Assembly: GCF_004348975.1 (NCBI RefSeq) | Contig: NZ_SMFP01000009.1 | Coordinates: forward strand, 124,001 to 188,000 | Origin: Antarcticimicrobium sediminis | GTDB taxonomy: Bacteria; Pseudomonadota; Alphaproteobacteria; Rhodobacterales; Rhodobacteraceae | Length of the DNA: 64,000 bases | Direction: 5' to 3' | In this document: positions 29,360 through 37,307 of the stretch, piece after piece | Layout of the letters: every line of letters starts with the position of its first letter | Position numbering within the stretch: position 1 is the stretch's first letter | The notes under the pieces: generated by a model | The model's database searches: none | What the model was told of the DNA's origin: nothing | The model's input: the letters and a program-made list of their open reading frames with translations, nothing else | Position numbers and translations under genes: made by a program

Positions 29360-30744
29360 CCGAAAGCTTCACGCAACGGCTCCTCGACACTCTTGGCCCC
29401 GATCTGGTGGCGCTGGGCGATGATATCGCCGAACGCTACCAAAGTGACTGGGCCGGGTTGCCGCGGACCCGCCCACTGGCGTTGGTGCGGCCGCGCAACA
29501 CCGAACAGGTGTCAGCGTTGATGGCGCTTTGCCATGCCGAAGGCGTCCCGGTTGTGCCGCAGGGCGGACGCACCGGCATTTCCGGCGCCGCCCATCCGCG
29601 CGCTGACGCGGTGGCGCTGTCGCTGGAACGGATGACACGGATCGAGGCGGTGGATGGCGAGGCCGCGCAGATCGTGGCAGAGGCCGGCGTGGTGCTGGAG
29701 GCGGCGCAATCCGCCGCGCGGGACGCCGGGATGATGCTGGGCATCGACATCGGGTCGCGCGGCAGTTGCCAATTGGGCGGCGTGATTGCCACCAATGCTG
29801 GCGGCAATACGGTGATCCGCTATGGCATGGCCCGCGACCACGTGCTGGGGCTTGAGGTCGTTCTGGCCGACGGCACGGTGATCCGCGACATGCTGGGGTT
29901 GATCAAGAACAACGCGGGTCTTGACGTGAAACAGCTTTTCATCGGGTCCGAGGGGCTGCTGGGGGTGATCACCCGCTGTGTGCTGCGGCTGCAGCCGGCG
30001 CCGGTGGCCTCTGAAACGGCGCTCTGCGCCGCAGCCGATACCGATGCGGTGATCGCCTTGTTGGTGCATGTCCGCGCCGCGCTTGGGCCGCAGCTTTCCG
30101 GGTTCGAGGTGATGTGGCCCAGCTTTTACACCTGCATGTCCGAGGGCGCGGGCGTTGCGCTGGCGCTGCCCGCTGGCGGTCCGCATGTGCTGATCGAGGC
30201 CACGGGGTTCGCCGCCACCGCCCTGCGCGAGACGGTGGAACAGGCGCTGGGCGAGGCGTTGGAACAGGGGATCCTTACCGATGCCGTGCTGGCGAAATCG
30301 GTGCAGGAGGGGCGCAGGCTTTGGGCGATTCGGGAAAGCGTGGCCGAGTTTTCGACCGTCCTTGGCCCCATTGTGCCGTTTGACGTGTCAATCCCGCTGC
30401 ACCAGATGTCGCAAACCGTTGCGGCGCTTGAGGCGGGGATCGCCGCGCGCTGGCCCGGGGCGCGGGCGCTGACCTATGGTCACATCGGCGACAACAACCT
30501 GCATCTGGTGGTCGCCCTGCCAGAGTCCTCGGATACATTGGCCGAGACGGCGCTGAAAACCTTTGTCTATGACGCCATCCGCGATTGCGGCGGCTCCGTT
30601 TCGGCAGAGCATGGGATCGGCGCCATCAAACGCGCGTATCTAAGTCACACCCGCTCCGAGGCCGAGATCGCCTTGATGCGCGCGGTGAAGGCAACGCTTG
30701 ACCCCAAGGCCATCCTGAATCCGGGGAAAAGCTTCGCGGGCTGA
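29356..30744 (+). CDS. FAD-linked oxidase, GlcD/D-2-hydroxyacid dehydrogenase type
   Basis: A 462-residue flavoprotein of the VAO family. The FAD-binding part shows VVPQGGRTGISGAAHP (about 60-75) and GTVIRDMLGLIKNNAG. The C-terminal cap ends with GSVSAEHGIGAIKRAYL, the usual catalytic-histidine region. Relatives oxidise D-lactate, glycolate or D-2-hydroxyglutarate. The substrate is unknown, and glycolate/glyoxylate-like fragments would suit the flavin monooxygenase downstream. It is the last gene of the plus-strand run. A strong hairpin overlaps its end. Confidence 0.9.
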   Translation: MTESFTQRLLDTLGPDLVALGDDIAERYQSDWAGLPRTRPLALVRPRNTEQVSALMALCHAEGVPVVPQGGRTGISGAAHPRADAVALSLERMTRIEAVDGEAAQIVAEAGVVLEAAQSAARDAGMMLGIDIGSRGSCQLGGVIATNAGGNTVIRYGMARDHVLGLEVVLADGTVIRDMLGLIKNNAGLDVKQLFIGSEGLLGVITRCVLRLQPAPVASETALCAAADTDAVIALLVHVRAALGPQLSGFEVMWPSFYTCMSEGAGVALALPAGGPHVLIEATGFAATALRETVEQALGEALEQGILTDAVLAKSVQEGRRLWAIRESVAEFSTVLGPIVPFDVSIPLHQMSQTVAALEAGIAARWPGARALTYGHIGDNNLHLVVALPESSDTLAETALKTFVYDAIRDCGGSVSAEHGIGAIKRAYLSHTRSEAEIALMRAVKATLDPKAILNPGKSFAG

Positions 30745-30756
30745 CCCCGAAGCTTT
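30728..30756. terminator. Hairpin terminator between convergent genes
   Basis: AAAGCTTCG and CGAAGCTTT are perfect 9-base arms. An inner GGG-CTGA-CCC extends the stem to 12 bp with one bulged C. It overlaps the last codons of the FAD-linked oxidase and precedes the convergent NtaA-type gene. No long T run follows. Confidence 0.55.
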
Positions 30757-30774
30757 CGCTGACCTCCGAAACCC

Positions 30775-32085
30775 TCAGCGTAGGGATTTCACCGGTAGGC
30801 CAAGGTTTTCGCGCAGGGTGGCGCCCTCGTATTCTGTACGGAACAGCCCGCGATTTTGCAGGTCCGGCAGCACCAGCTCGGTGAAATCATTCAGCGCATC
30901 GGGCAGATGGGTGGGGATGATGTTGAACCCGTCCGCCGCCCGCGTCTCCAGCCAGAGCTGCATCTCGTCGGCGATCTCTTCGCCGGTGCCGATCACCATC
31001 CGGTGCCCGCGCCCGGCGGCCAAGGTCGTGTAAAGTTGGCGGATGGTATAGCCTTCGCGCTGGGCCAGCTTGTACATCCCCTCGGCCCGACTGCGGAACG
31101 CGGGGTCTTTTGGCTCTGGTACCGGCCCGTCAAGATCATAGTCGGACAGATCCCCCAGCCGGTCGTAAAGCGAGGCAAGCCCGACGCGCGGGTCGATCAG
31201 CGCCTGCAAGGCGTCGTACTTGGCCTGTGCCTCGGCCTTGGTGCGCCCGACAATGGGCATCAGCCCCGGCATGATCAGCAGATCCTCGTCGTCGCGGCCC
31301 AGCCCGGGCAGCCGGTCCTTGATCGAGGCATAAAAGGCCTGCGCATCCGCAAGGTCTTGCTTGGCGGTAAAGACCACATCCGCCGCCCGTGCCGCCACCG
31401 CGCGCCCGGCCTCGGAATCGCCGGCAAAGAAGATCACCGGCTCGCCCTGCGGACTGCGCGCCATATGTAGCGGGCCGCGTACGCTGAAGAATTGTCCTTG
31501 ATGGTTCAGCTCATGCATCTTGTCGGGGTCATAGAAGATCCCCGATTTCTGGTCGCGGATAAAGGCATCGGCGTCAAAGCTGTTCCACAGCCCCCGTACC
31601 ACATCGACGAATTCGGACGCCCGGTCATAGCGGGTGTCATAGTCTGGCGTGTCCATATGGCCGAAGTTCAGGGCATCTTCCTTGCCCCAGGAGGTCACCA
31701 CGTTCCAGCCGGCGCGCCCGCCGCTCATGTGATCCAGCGACAGGACCTGACGCGCCAGGTTGAAGGGTTCGCTATAGGTGGTGGACCCGGTGGACACGAG
31801 GCCGATCCGCTCGGTCAGCGGCGCCAGCGCCGACAGCAGCGTGATCGGTTCCAGCTCGGCCACATGGCTGGAGCGGCAGCGCGACCCTGCGGGATTGTCC
31901 GCGCCCCGGATCGCCAGCTCGTCGGCCATGAAGACCAGATCGAATTTGGCCGCTTCGGCGGCTTGGGTGATGCCCCGGAAATAGGCCAGATCCATTGACC
32001 CGTCGGGTTGGTTTCCGGGGTGGCGCCATGCGGCGACATGATAACCCATGCGGAACATGGACAGGCCGAGTCTGAGCTGTTTCAT
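30775..32085 (-). CDS. FMNH2-dependent monooxygenase, NtaA/SnaA/DszA/SoxA family (LLM class)
   Basis: A 436-residue bacterial-luciferase-like enzyme. The start (LRLGLSMFRMGYHVAAWRHP), HMSGGRAGWNVVTSWGK and NIIPTHLPDALNDF are hallmarks of the nitrilotriacetate monooxygenase subfamily. These enzymes use reduced FMN and oxygen to cleave C-N or C-S bonds. The ATG at 32085 gives the family length, and the 14 further upstream codons are leader. The FMN reductase that must feed it lies 29 bases upstream on the same strand. The substrate is unknown. Neighbouring family-5 uptake genes match the pattern of aminopolycarboxylate degraders. Confidence 0.9.
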   Translation of the reverse strand: MKQLRLGLSMFRMGYHVAAWRHPGNQPDGSMDLAYFRGITQAAEAAKFDLVFMADELAIRGADNPAGSRCRSSHVAELEPITLLSALAPLTERIGLVSTGSTTYSEPFNLARQVLSLDHMSGGRAGWNVVTSWGKEDALNFGHMDTPDYDTRYDRASEFVDVVRGLWNSFDADAFIRDQKSGIFYDPDKMHELNHQGQFFSVRGPLHMARSPQGEPVIFFAGDSEAGRAVAARAADVVFTAKQDLADAQAFYASIKDRLPGLGRDDEDLLIMPGLMPIVGRTKAEAQAKYDALQALIDPRVGLASLYDRLGDLSDYDLDGPVPEPKDPAFRSRAEGMYKLAQREGYTIRQLYTTLAAGRGHRMVIGTGEEIADEMQLWLETRAADGFNIIPTHLPDALNDFTELVLPDLQNRGLFRTEYEGATLRENLGLPVKSLR

Positions 32086-32114
32086 CTTGGAGATCCTGTG
32101 GCGAGGGGGAGGGG

Positions 32115-32699
32115 TTAGCCTGCGCACGCCATGGCGCTGGGGGCACCGGTGGCGGGCGCGGCGGCCCGGTGTCCGGCCATGCGGGCGAATCCCTTGGCCG
32201 CGAGGGTGATGCGGTCGACCAGCGCGGGGTCGCAGACCTTGCCCTCGGCGAAATCAGCAGCACCGGCATAGATGGCGATGGGCGCGGTGGCGGCGCCAAA
32301 AAAGCCGAACAGCGGGCGCAGTTGATGCTCGACCATCAGCGCATGTTTCTGGCCGCCACCGGCGGCGCAGATCAGTACCGGCTTGTTCAGAAGCAGGTCC
32401 GGATCGACCAGATCAAAGACATGTTTGAACGCCCCGGAGTAAGACCCCTTGTAGACCGGGGAGCCCACCACCAGAAGATCGGCCTGCTCAATGCCATCAA
32501 GGATCGCGCTGGCCTCTGGCGGCAGGTCATTGCGGGTCTGGCCCAGACGCACCTGCATGAAGGGGGCAATATTGGCGGCCTGAATCGTCACCGGCGTCAA
32601 TCGCCCCAGCTCACGCGCTGTATGGTCGATCAGGACCGAGGTTTTCGAGCCGGCGCTATCGCTGCCGCAGAACGTGAACAGGCTTTGATTATCTGTCAT
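32115..32699 (-). CDS. NADPH-dependent FMN reductase (SsuE/MsuE type)
   Basis: A 194-residue flavodoxin-like reductase. LLVVGSPVYKGSYSGAFKHVFDLVDPDLLLNKPV is the family core that holds FMN, and a Cys/Ser-rich N-terminal loop (FCGSDSAGSKTSVL) binds phosphate. It makes free FMNH2 for the two-component monooxygenase encoded directly downstream. It is the first gene of that two-gene unit and is divergent from a GntR regulator, whose control it probably shares. Confidence 0.92.
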   Translation of the reverse strand: MTDNQSLFTFCGSDSAGSKTSVLIDHTARELGRLTPVTIQAANIAPFMQVRLGQTRNDLPPEASAILDGIEQADLLVVGSPVYKGSYSGAFKHVFDLVDPDLLLNKPVLICAAGGGQKHALMVEHQLRPLFGFFGAATAPIAIYAGAADFAEGKVCDPALVDRITLAAKGFARMAGHRAAAPATGAPSAMACAG

Positions 32700-32755
32700 G
32701 ATGCGATTTCATCCCGCTGCTGACTGGGGTTTGGTTGAAGAGATTTTCTTATTAC

Positions 32756-32770
32756 TATATAAGATATATA
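32756..32770. promoter_or_regulatory. AT-rich palindrome in the reductase/GntR divergent spacer
   Basis: TATATA-AGA-TATATA lies 23 bases before the GntR start and about 57 bases before the FMN reductase start. It may be the operator of the divergent HutC-type regulator or simply a promoter -10 region in an otherwise GC-rich genome. Confidence 0.4.
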
Positions 32771-32792
32771 AAAGCGAAAGGCAAGAACGTGT

Positions 32793-33560
32793 ATGACAGA
32801 TGACTCTTCTGACGCCAGCCTCTGGCCGACGCACGCTGCGCCCAAGGCCGTGCCGCTGTACGAGGTGGTCAAACGCCAGATCACCGAGGCGATTTTCGAG
32901 GGGCGCTGGCCGCCGGGCACGGTGCTGCCAAACGAGATCGAATTGGCCGAGCGATTCGGTGTGGCGGTGGGGACGCTGCGCCGCGCGCTCAATGACCTGA
33001 CCAAGGAGGGGCTGCTGGCGCGCCGACGCAAGACCGGCACCGTGGTGACCGACCGCACGCCGCAGATCAGTCTGCGCTTTCTGCTGCAGTATTTCCGGTT
33101 GCATGGGTTGGACGGCGGGCTGCAACGGGCGGTGGCACGTACGCTGAAGGTGACAGCGGGCCCGGCCACGGGCGAAGAGGCGGCGGGGCTGAGGATCGCG
33201 CCGGGCGAGGAGGTACTGAGGATCGACCGCCTGCGCATGGTCGAGGGGCTGCCAGCGATGCTGGATCACTATACGCTGTCGCCCACCCGGTTCCCGGTGG
33301 TGCCGCGTGAGGTCGCGGAGATGCCGACGCTGATCTACACCCATTTGATCGAGGCGGGCGGCCTGCGCATTTCGGCCGTGCGTGAGAAACTGGCGGCAGA
33401 GGCGGCGACGCCCGAGGTGGCCGCCGAGCTGGGATTGGAGCCCGGCGCGCCGATACTGGTGATCGAAGAGACGGTCTATGATCAGCTCAATGCGCCGGTG
33501 ATCCTTGCCCTGCATGAGGCCAGTACCGCGCGGCATCGCTATGTAAACGAGTTGCAATGA
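32793..33560 (+). CDS. GntR family regulator, HutC/UTRA subgroup
   Basis: A 255-residue repressor. The winged helix (YEVVKRQITEAIFEGRWPPG, LPNEIELAERFGVAVGTLRRAL) is followed by a chorismate-lyase-like UTRA sensor (EVLRIDRLRMVEGLPAMLDH ... ILVIEETVYDQ). UTRA domains bind small carboxylates, sugars or amino-acid-like ligands. Its position, divergent from the FMN reductase/monooxygenase pair, suggests it controls them. It converges on the LldD-like gene with a seven-base gap. Confidence 0.92.
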   Translation: MTDDSSDASLWPTHAAPKAVPLYEVVKRQITEAIFEGRWPPGTVLPNEIELAERFGVAVGTLRRALNDLTKEGLLARRRKTGTVVTDRTPQISLRFLLQYFRLHGLDGGLQRAVARTLKVTAGPATGEEAAGLRIAPGEEVLRIDRLRMVEGLPAMLDHYTLSPTRFPVVPREVAEMPTLIYTHLIEAGGLRISAVREKLAAEAATPEVAAELGLEPGAPILVIEETVYDQLNAPVILALHEASTARHRYVNELQ

Positions 33561-33567
33561 GGGTGGA

Positions 33568-34764
33568 TCATTCCGGCTGCCGAAACAGGCAGCTATCGTC
33601 CAACTCCGCGCGACTGGGGCAGCCCAAAAGCGCGGCGCAGCGTTCTGCCTCTTCCTGCAGGAGGTGGAGCGCGCGCCCTGCGCCCGGGGTGCCGGCAGCC
33701 CCCAAGCCATAAAGCGCGGCGCGCCCCACCAGAACCCCGTCGGCCCCCAGCGCCAGCGCCTTGACGATGTCACTGCCGCGCCGGATGCCGCTGTCGACGA
33801 AAAGCTTGAGCCGCCCTTTGGCGATCGGGACGGCTTGCGCCAGAACCTCGATGGGAGAGGGGGCGCCGTCGAGTTGGCGGCCGCCGTGATTGCTGAGCAC
33901 CACGGCATCGGCGCCGTGGCGGATCGCCATTTCGACATCCTGCGGCGCAAGCAGGCCCTTGAGGATCAACCGGCGCGGCCAGTGCCGGCGCAGCCAGTCC
34001 ACCCGGTCCCAGTCGAGATCGGGGTCGGTCTGTTCGCGCAGCCATGTTGCGGCGCTGACCATGTCGGATTTCCCGTCCGGCAGTGCCTCGGCCAGCGTTG
34101 CGAACCTTGGCGTGCCGTGGCGCATCAGGTCCAGCATCCAGCGTGGGTGCCGCAGCATCTCCAGCTTGCGGGCCAGTGTCGGATCGGTGCCCGCACGATA
34201 GCTGCGCTTGTCCCAGCCGCGATTGCCGAACACGCTGCCGTCGACTGTCAGCACCAGCGCCTCTGACCCGGCTGCCTCGGCACGGCGCAGCAACATCTCT
34301 ACGGCAGCCTGACTTTGGAAGACATAAAGCTGCATCCAGTGCCGCAGGCCGGGCAGCGCCGCGACCGCCTCCAGCGGGTCGTTCGATACCGTGCTTTGGG
34401 TGAAGGGAAGGCCAGCGGCCGCGGCGGCCCGGGCCAGCGCGATATCCCCTTGCGGCCAGAGCAGCCCGTTAAACCCCGTGGGGGCCACGGCCACCGGCAG
34501 CGGTGCCGGGCGGCCCAGAAGATCGCCCGCCAGCGTGGCGCCCCCCACCCTGCGCAATATGCGGGGCATCAGGGCGATGTCGTCATAGGCGGCGCGGTTG
34601 CGTCTGAGCGTCAACTCCTCCTCGGCGCCGCCTTCGAGATATTCAAAGACCAAAGCCGGCAGCCGCCGCCGCGCCATGGCGCGCAGATCTCGGATGTCGA
34701 CCGCACGGGCCGGATCACGCCCGCGATAGAGGCTCCGGCGCAGGTCTTGGCCAAAGGTTTCCAT
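33568..34764 (-). CDS. FMN-dependent alpha-hydroxy-acid oxidase/dehydrogenase (LldD type)
   Basis: A 398-residue TIM-barrel flavoenzyme. VLSNHGGRQLDG holds the catalytic histidine and arginine, DSGIRRGSDIVKALALGADGV is the phosphate-binding end, and YLEGGAEEELTLRRNR is the N-terminal signature. Members oxidise L-lactate, glycolate, mandelate or related 2-hydroxy acids. AGAGGA lies five bases before the ATG. It is the opposite-handed partner to the D-type flavoprotein at 29356. A perfect palindrome lies 22 bases upstream of the start. Confidence 0.9.
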   Translation of the reverse strand: METFGQDLRRSLYRGRDPARAVDIRDLRAMARRRLPALVFEYLEGGAEEELTLRRNRAAYDDIALMPRILRRVGGATLAGDLLGRPAPLPVAVAPTGFNGLLWPQGDIALARAAAAAGLPFTQSTVSNDPLEAVAALPGLRHWMQLYVFQSQAAVEMLLRRAEAAGSEALVLTVDGSVFGNRGWDKRSYRAGTDPTLARKLEMLRHPRWMLDLMRHGTPRFATLAEALPDGKSDMVSAATWLREQTDPDLDWDRVDWLRRHWPRRLILKGLLAPQDVEMAIRHGADAVVLSNHGGRQLDGAPSPIEVLAQAVPIAKGRLKLFVDSGIRRGSDIVKALALGADGVLVGRAALYGLGAAGTPGAGRALHLLQEEAERCAALLGCPSRAELDDSCLFRQPE

Positions 34765-34785
34765 GTCTATCCTCTCGTTTGGGTC

Positions 34786-34803
34786 AAAACAGGATACTGT
34801 TTT
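34786..34803. promoter_or_regulatory. Perfect AAAACAG-GATA-CTGTTTT palindrome
   Basis: Seven-base perfect arms around GATA lie 22-39 bases before the LldD-type start codon. The half-site matches elements at 22164-22178 and 22342-22352 beside the GntR-FCD gene. A GTATAC core also occurs at 34931-34936, in the same spacer and nearer the RutA-like gene. Confidence 0.6.
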
Positions 34804-35034
34804 TCGCCCATTTCTTCGGATTCAGCCTGCCGCCTGTTGCTGCGTGGTTAAAAAGCTGGCCAAATAGTGGGGTTTCGTCTTGAATGGATGAAATATCATG
34901 ATTGACTTGCGGTTCAAACATTTCTTTAAAGTATACAGAAAATAGGACGCTCTACATGGTTCCCGCGTCGACATCGGCGGGGAGGGCCTGTGCGGGTCAA
35001 TGGCTGCAGCGTCCGCGACAGGAAAGGAAAGCCT

Positions 35035-36147
35035 ATGTCCAGCGAAACCCCGGCGCGCGCCGTTCACCCCATGCAGGGCCCCCATAAATTCAAGATCGGC
35101 GTCTTCTCGTTCAACGCCGATGGCGGGCTGGCACTGACCAAGGTGCCGGAACGTTGGCCGGCCACCTGGGACGATATCGCCGCCGTCGCCCGCATGGCCG
35201 ACGAGGGCGGGCTGGATTTTCTACTGCCCATTGCCCGCTGGAAGGGCTTTGGCGGTGAGATGAACAGCCGTGAATTGTCATACGAGACCTTTACCTTTGC
35301 CGCGGCCCTGGCCGGGATCACCAAGCAGATTGCGCTGTTCTCCACGGTGCATGTGCCGATGGTGCATCCTGTCTTCGCGGCCAAGGCGCTGGCAACGCTG
35401 GATCACGCCTCGAACGGGCGGGCGGGGCTGAACATTGTCTGCGGCTGGAATCCCGAAGAGTTCGACCTGTTCGGTCTGAAGATGATCGAGAACCGCTATG
35501 ATCAGGGGATGGAGTGGTTCGATATCATCAACCGGATCTATACCGAGGATGCGCCGTTCGACTATGACGGCGAATATTACCAGTTGAGCAAGGTGTCGGG
35601 TAAACCGCGCCCGGTGCAGCAACCGCGCCCGGTGACGCTGAACGCCGCCTTTTCGCCGCCGGGGCGGGACTTCGCGGCGAAGGCGGTGGATTACCTTTTC
35701 ACCACCTTCACCGAGATCGAGAAGGGGCGCGAGCCGCTGGAAGACATGAAAAAGCGCTCGGCCGAGCAGGGGCGCGACGTCGGGGTCTTCACCACCTGCC
35801 ATGTGGTCTGCCGCCCGACCCAGGCCGAGGCCGAGGATTATTACGACTATTATTCGCGCCAGATGGCGGACGAGGAGAGCCTCGACATCTATACCGCCGG
35901 CAAGCAGAAAAATTCCAGTTCGCACGACCCGGAGGCCTATCAGCTTTATCGTCAGCGCTTTGCGGCCGGTGCGGGCACCTATCCGCTGGTTGGGACACCC
36001 GAACATATCGCCGAAGAGATGGGGCGCATGGCCGAGGTGGGCTTTGCCGGAACCACGGTTTCCTTCGTGAATTTCCGCGATGAACTGCCCTACTTCATCG
36101 ACAAGGTGATGCCGCTGCTGCGCGAGGCGGGGCTGCGCGAAAGCTGA
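35035..36147 (+). CDS. LLM class flavin-dependent oxidoreductase, RutA/SsuD-like
   Basis: A 370-residue luciferase-like monooxygenase. Motifs KIGVFSFNADGGLA, PIARWKGFGGE, HASNGRAGLNIVCGWNPEEFDLFG and VGTPEHIAEEM place it in the RutA/alkanesulfonate group, with the KGFGGE and GRAGLNIVCGW blocks reminiscent of pyrimidine monooxygenase RutA. RutA opens the uracil ring using reduced FMN. The ATG at 35035 follows AGGAAAGGAAA. It precedes the RpiR/TRAP/diaminopropionate module, and I infer that it supplies or prepares a ureido substrate. Other oxygenations are equally possible. A terminator follows. Confidence 0.85.
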   Translation: MSSETPARAVHPMQGPHKFKIGVFSFNADGGLALTKVPERWPATWDDIAAVARMADEGGLDFLLPIARWKGFGGEMNSRELSYETFTFAAALAGITKQIALFSTVHVPMVHPVFAAKALATLDHASNGRAGLNIVCGWNPEEFDLFGLKMIENRYDQGMEWFDIINRIYTEDAPFDYDGEYYQLSKVSGKPRPVQQPRPVTLNAAFSPPGRDFAAKAVDYLFTTFTEIEKGREPLEDMKKRSAEQGRDVGVFTTCHVVCRPTQAEAEDYYDYYSRQMADEESLDIYTAGKQKNSSSHDPEAYQLYRQRFAAGAGTYPLVGTPEHIAEEMGRMAEVGFAGTTVSFVNFRDELPYFIDKVMPLLREAGLRES

Positions 36148-36198
36148 TACGTTGCCAGCGTAATTGTTGCCAGTGCGGTTTTCCCCGCTGCGCTGGTC

Positions 36199-36231
36199 TG
36201 CGCCCGTCGCTTGTCGGCGGGCGCATGTCTT
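36199..36231 (+). terminator. Terminator after the RutA-like gene
   Basis: TGCGCCCG (36199-36206) pairs perfectly with CGGGCGCA (36218-36225), followed by TGTCTTTT. It lies about 50 bases after the stop and before the convergent RpiR gene. Confidence 0.65.
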
Positions 36232-36302
36232 TTGTAGGCGGTATATCGGGCCAGTCTTTGCCCAGTCCTTGCCCAGCCTTCAGGGCTTTCCCGGTGGGGC
36301 GC

Positions 36303-37187
36303 TCAAAGCGCGCCGGGCAGGATTTCAAGTTCGTCAAGGTCCTCGCGCAGGGTTTCGACCGTGTTGAGATGCTGGCGTCCAGCCTCACCAAGCGCGGTGC
36401 CGCATTCGATCGCAAGCAGCCGCAACAGCGCCAGAGCCCCGACATAGGAATCGCGTGACCACGAGGTGTCGACCACGCAATCGAACACCCATGTGGCATA
36501 GGCCGGTGCCTCGCGAAGGCTGCTGTCAGCCAAAAGCACAAGCCGCGCCTTGCGCGCTGCGATCGCTTGCACCAGTCGCGAAAACCGCGCCGGACGCCGT
36601 CGCAGGCCAATGACAATGACGACATCACCCTCGCCAAGGCCCGCGATGCCCTCGGCCACGGTTTGCCCGTCCAGCACCAAGGGCGCCACGTTCGGGCGCA
36701 TCTGTACGATCTGGGCGGTGAAGTAGTCGGCCAGAAAGCGGCTGTTGCGAAACCCCAGCGTGCGGATCTGGCGCGCCCCGGCGATGGCCTCGGCCACCTC
36801 GTGCAACATGGCCATGTCAAGCCGTGACAGGGTGGCTTCGATGATCTCGGTCTCGGCGCGCACCAACCCGCCATAGGGGCCGTCGTCCTGCGCCAGATCC
36901 GCCTTTTCGTTCATGAACAGCGGTGATCCGATCTCGCGCAGTTTGCGCGCATCCTGTCGGGCGGCCTCGAAATTGCGATATCCCAGACGCTGGATGATCC
37001 GGCTGACCGTCGCGTTGGACACCCCGGCATGCCCGGCGAGTTCGGAGGCGGTCCAGACCGCCATTTCAGAGGGCGCGTTGAGAATCGCATCCGCAACCTT
37101 CCGTTCCCCTCCGGGAAGCGCGGAATATGCCTCATGAATACGCTTCAGGAGCGATTCCGGGCGAATTTCTGCCTCATTAGTGGGCAT
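36303..37187 (-). CDS. RpiR/MurR family regulator
   Basis: A 294-residue regulator. The N-terminal HTH_6 domain (ASELAGHAGVSNATVSRIIQRLGY, about 45-70) is followed by a SIS domain (IAGARQIRTLGFRNSRFLADYF; GEGDVVIVIGLRRRP) that normally binds a phosphorylated sugar or a similar ligand. The ATG at 37187 has GAGGA six bases upstream and is preferred over the in-frame TTG at 37193. It is divergent from the TRAP operon. The spacer contains two GAAAA-N4-TTTTC palindromes, so autoregulation and control of the operon are likely. Confidence 0.93.
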   Translation of the reverse strand: MPTNEAEIRPESLLKRIHEAYSALPGGERKVADAILNAPSEMAVWTASELAGHAGVSNATVSRIIQRLGYRNFEAARQDARKLREIGSPLFMNEKADLAQDDGPYGGLVRAETEIIEATLSRLDMAMLHEVAEAIAGARQIRTLGFRNSRFLADYFTAQIVQMRPNVAPLVLDGQTVAEGIAGLGEGDVVIVIGLRRRPARFSRLVQAIAARKARLVLLADSSLREAPAYATWVFDCVVDTSWSRDSYVGALALLRLLAIECGTALGEAGRQHLNTVETLREDLDELEILPGAL

Positions 37188-37202
37188 TTGCAATCCTCGT
37201 CA

Positions 37203-37220
37203 AAGAAAACGTATTTTCTT
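37203..37220. promoter_or_regulatory. RpiR operator candidate 1
   Basis: AAGAAAA-CGTA-TTTTCTT is a perfect palindrome with seven-base arms, beginning 16 bases before the RpiR start codon. RpiR-type repressors typically bind AT-rich GAAA-N-TTTC palindromes. Confidence 0.7.
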
Positions 37221-37235
37221 ACTTTGATAACACAA

Positions 37236-37249
37236 GAAAATAAGTTTTC
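37236..37249. promoter_or_regulatory. RpiR operator candidate 2
   Basis: GAAAA-TAAG-TTTTC repeats the first palindrome with five-base arms. The two centres are 31 bp apart, about three helical turns, so both sites face the same side of the DNA. It is 59 bases before the dctQ start. Confidence 0.65.
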
Positions 37250-37307
37250 ACTTACGTCAAGCAATATCGCCCCCCAAGCGTCACCAGCGGCAGGATCGCG
37301 CAAGCAC

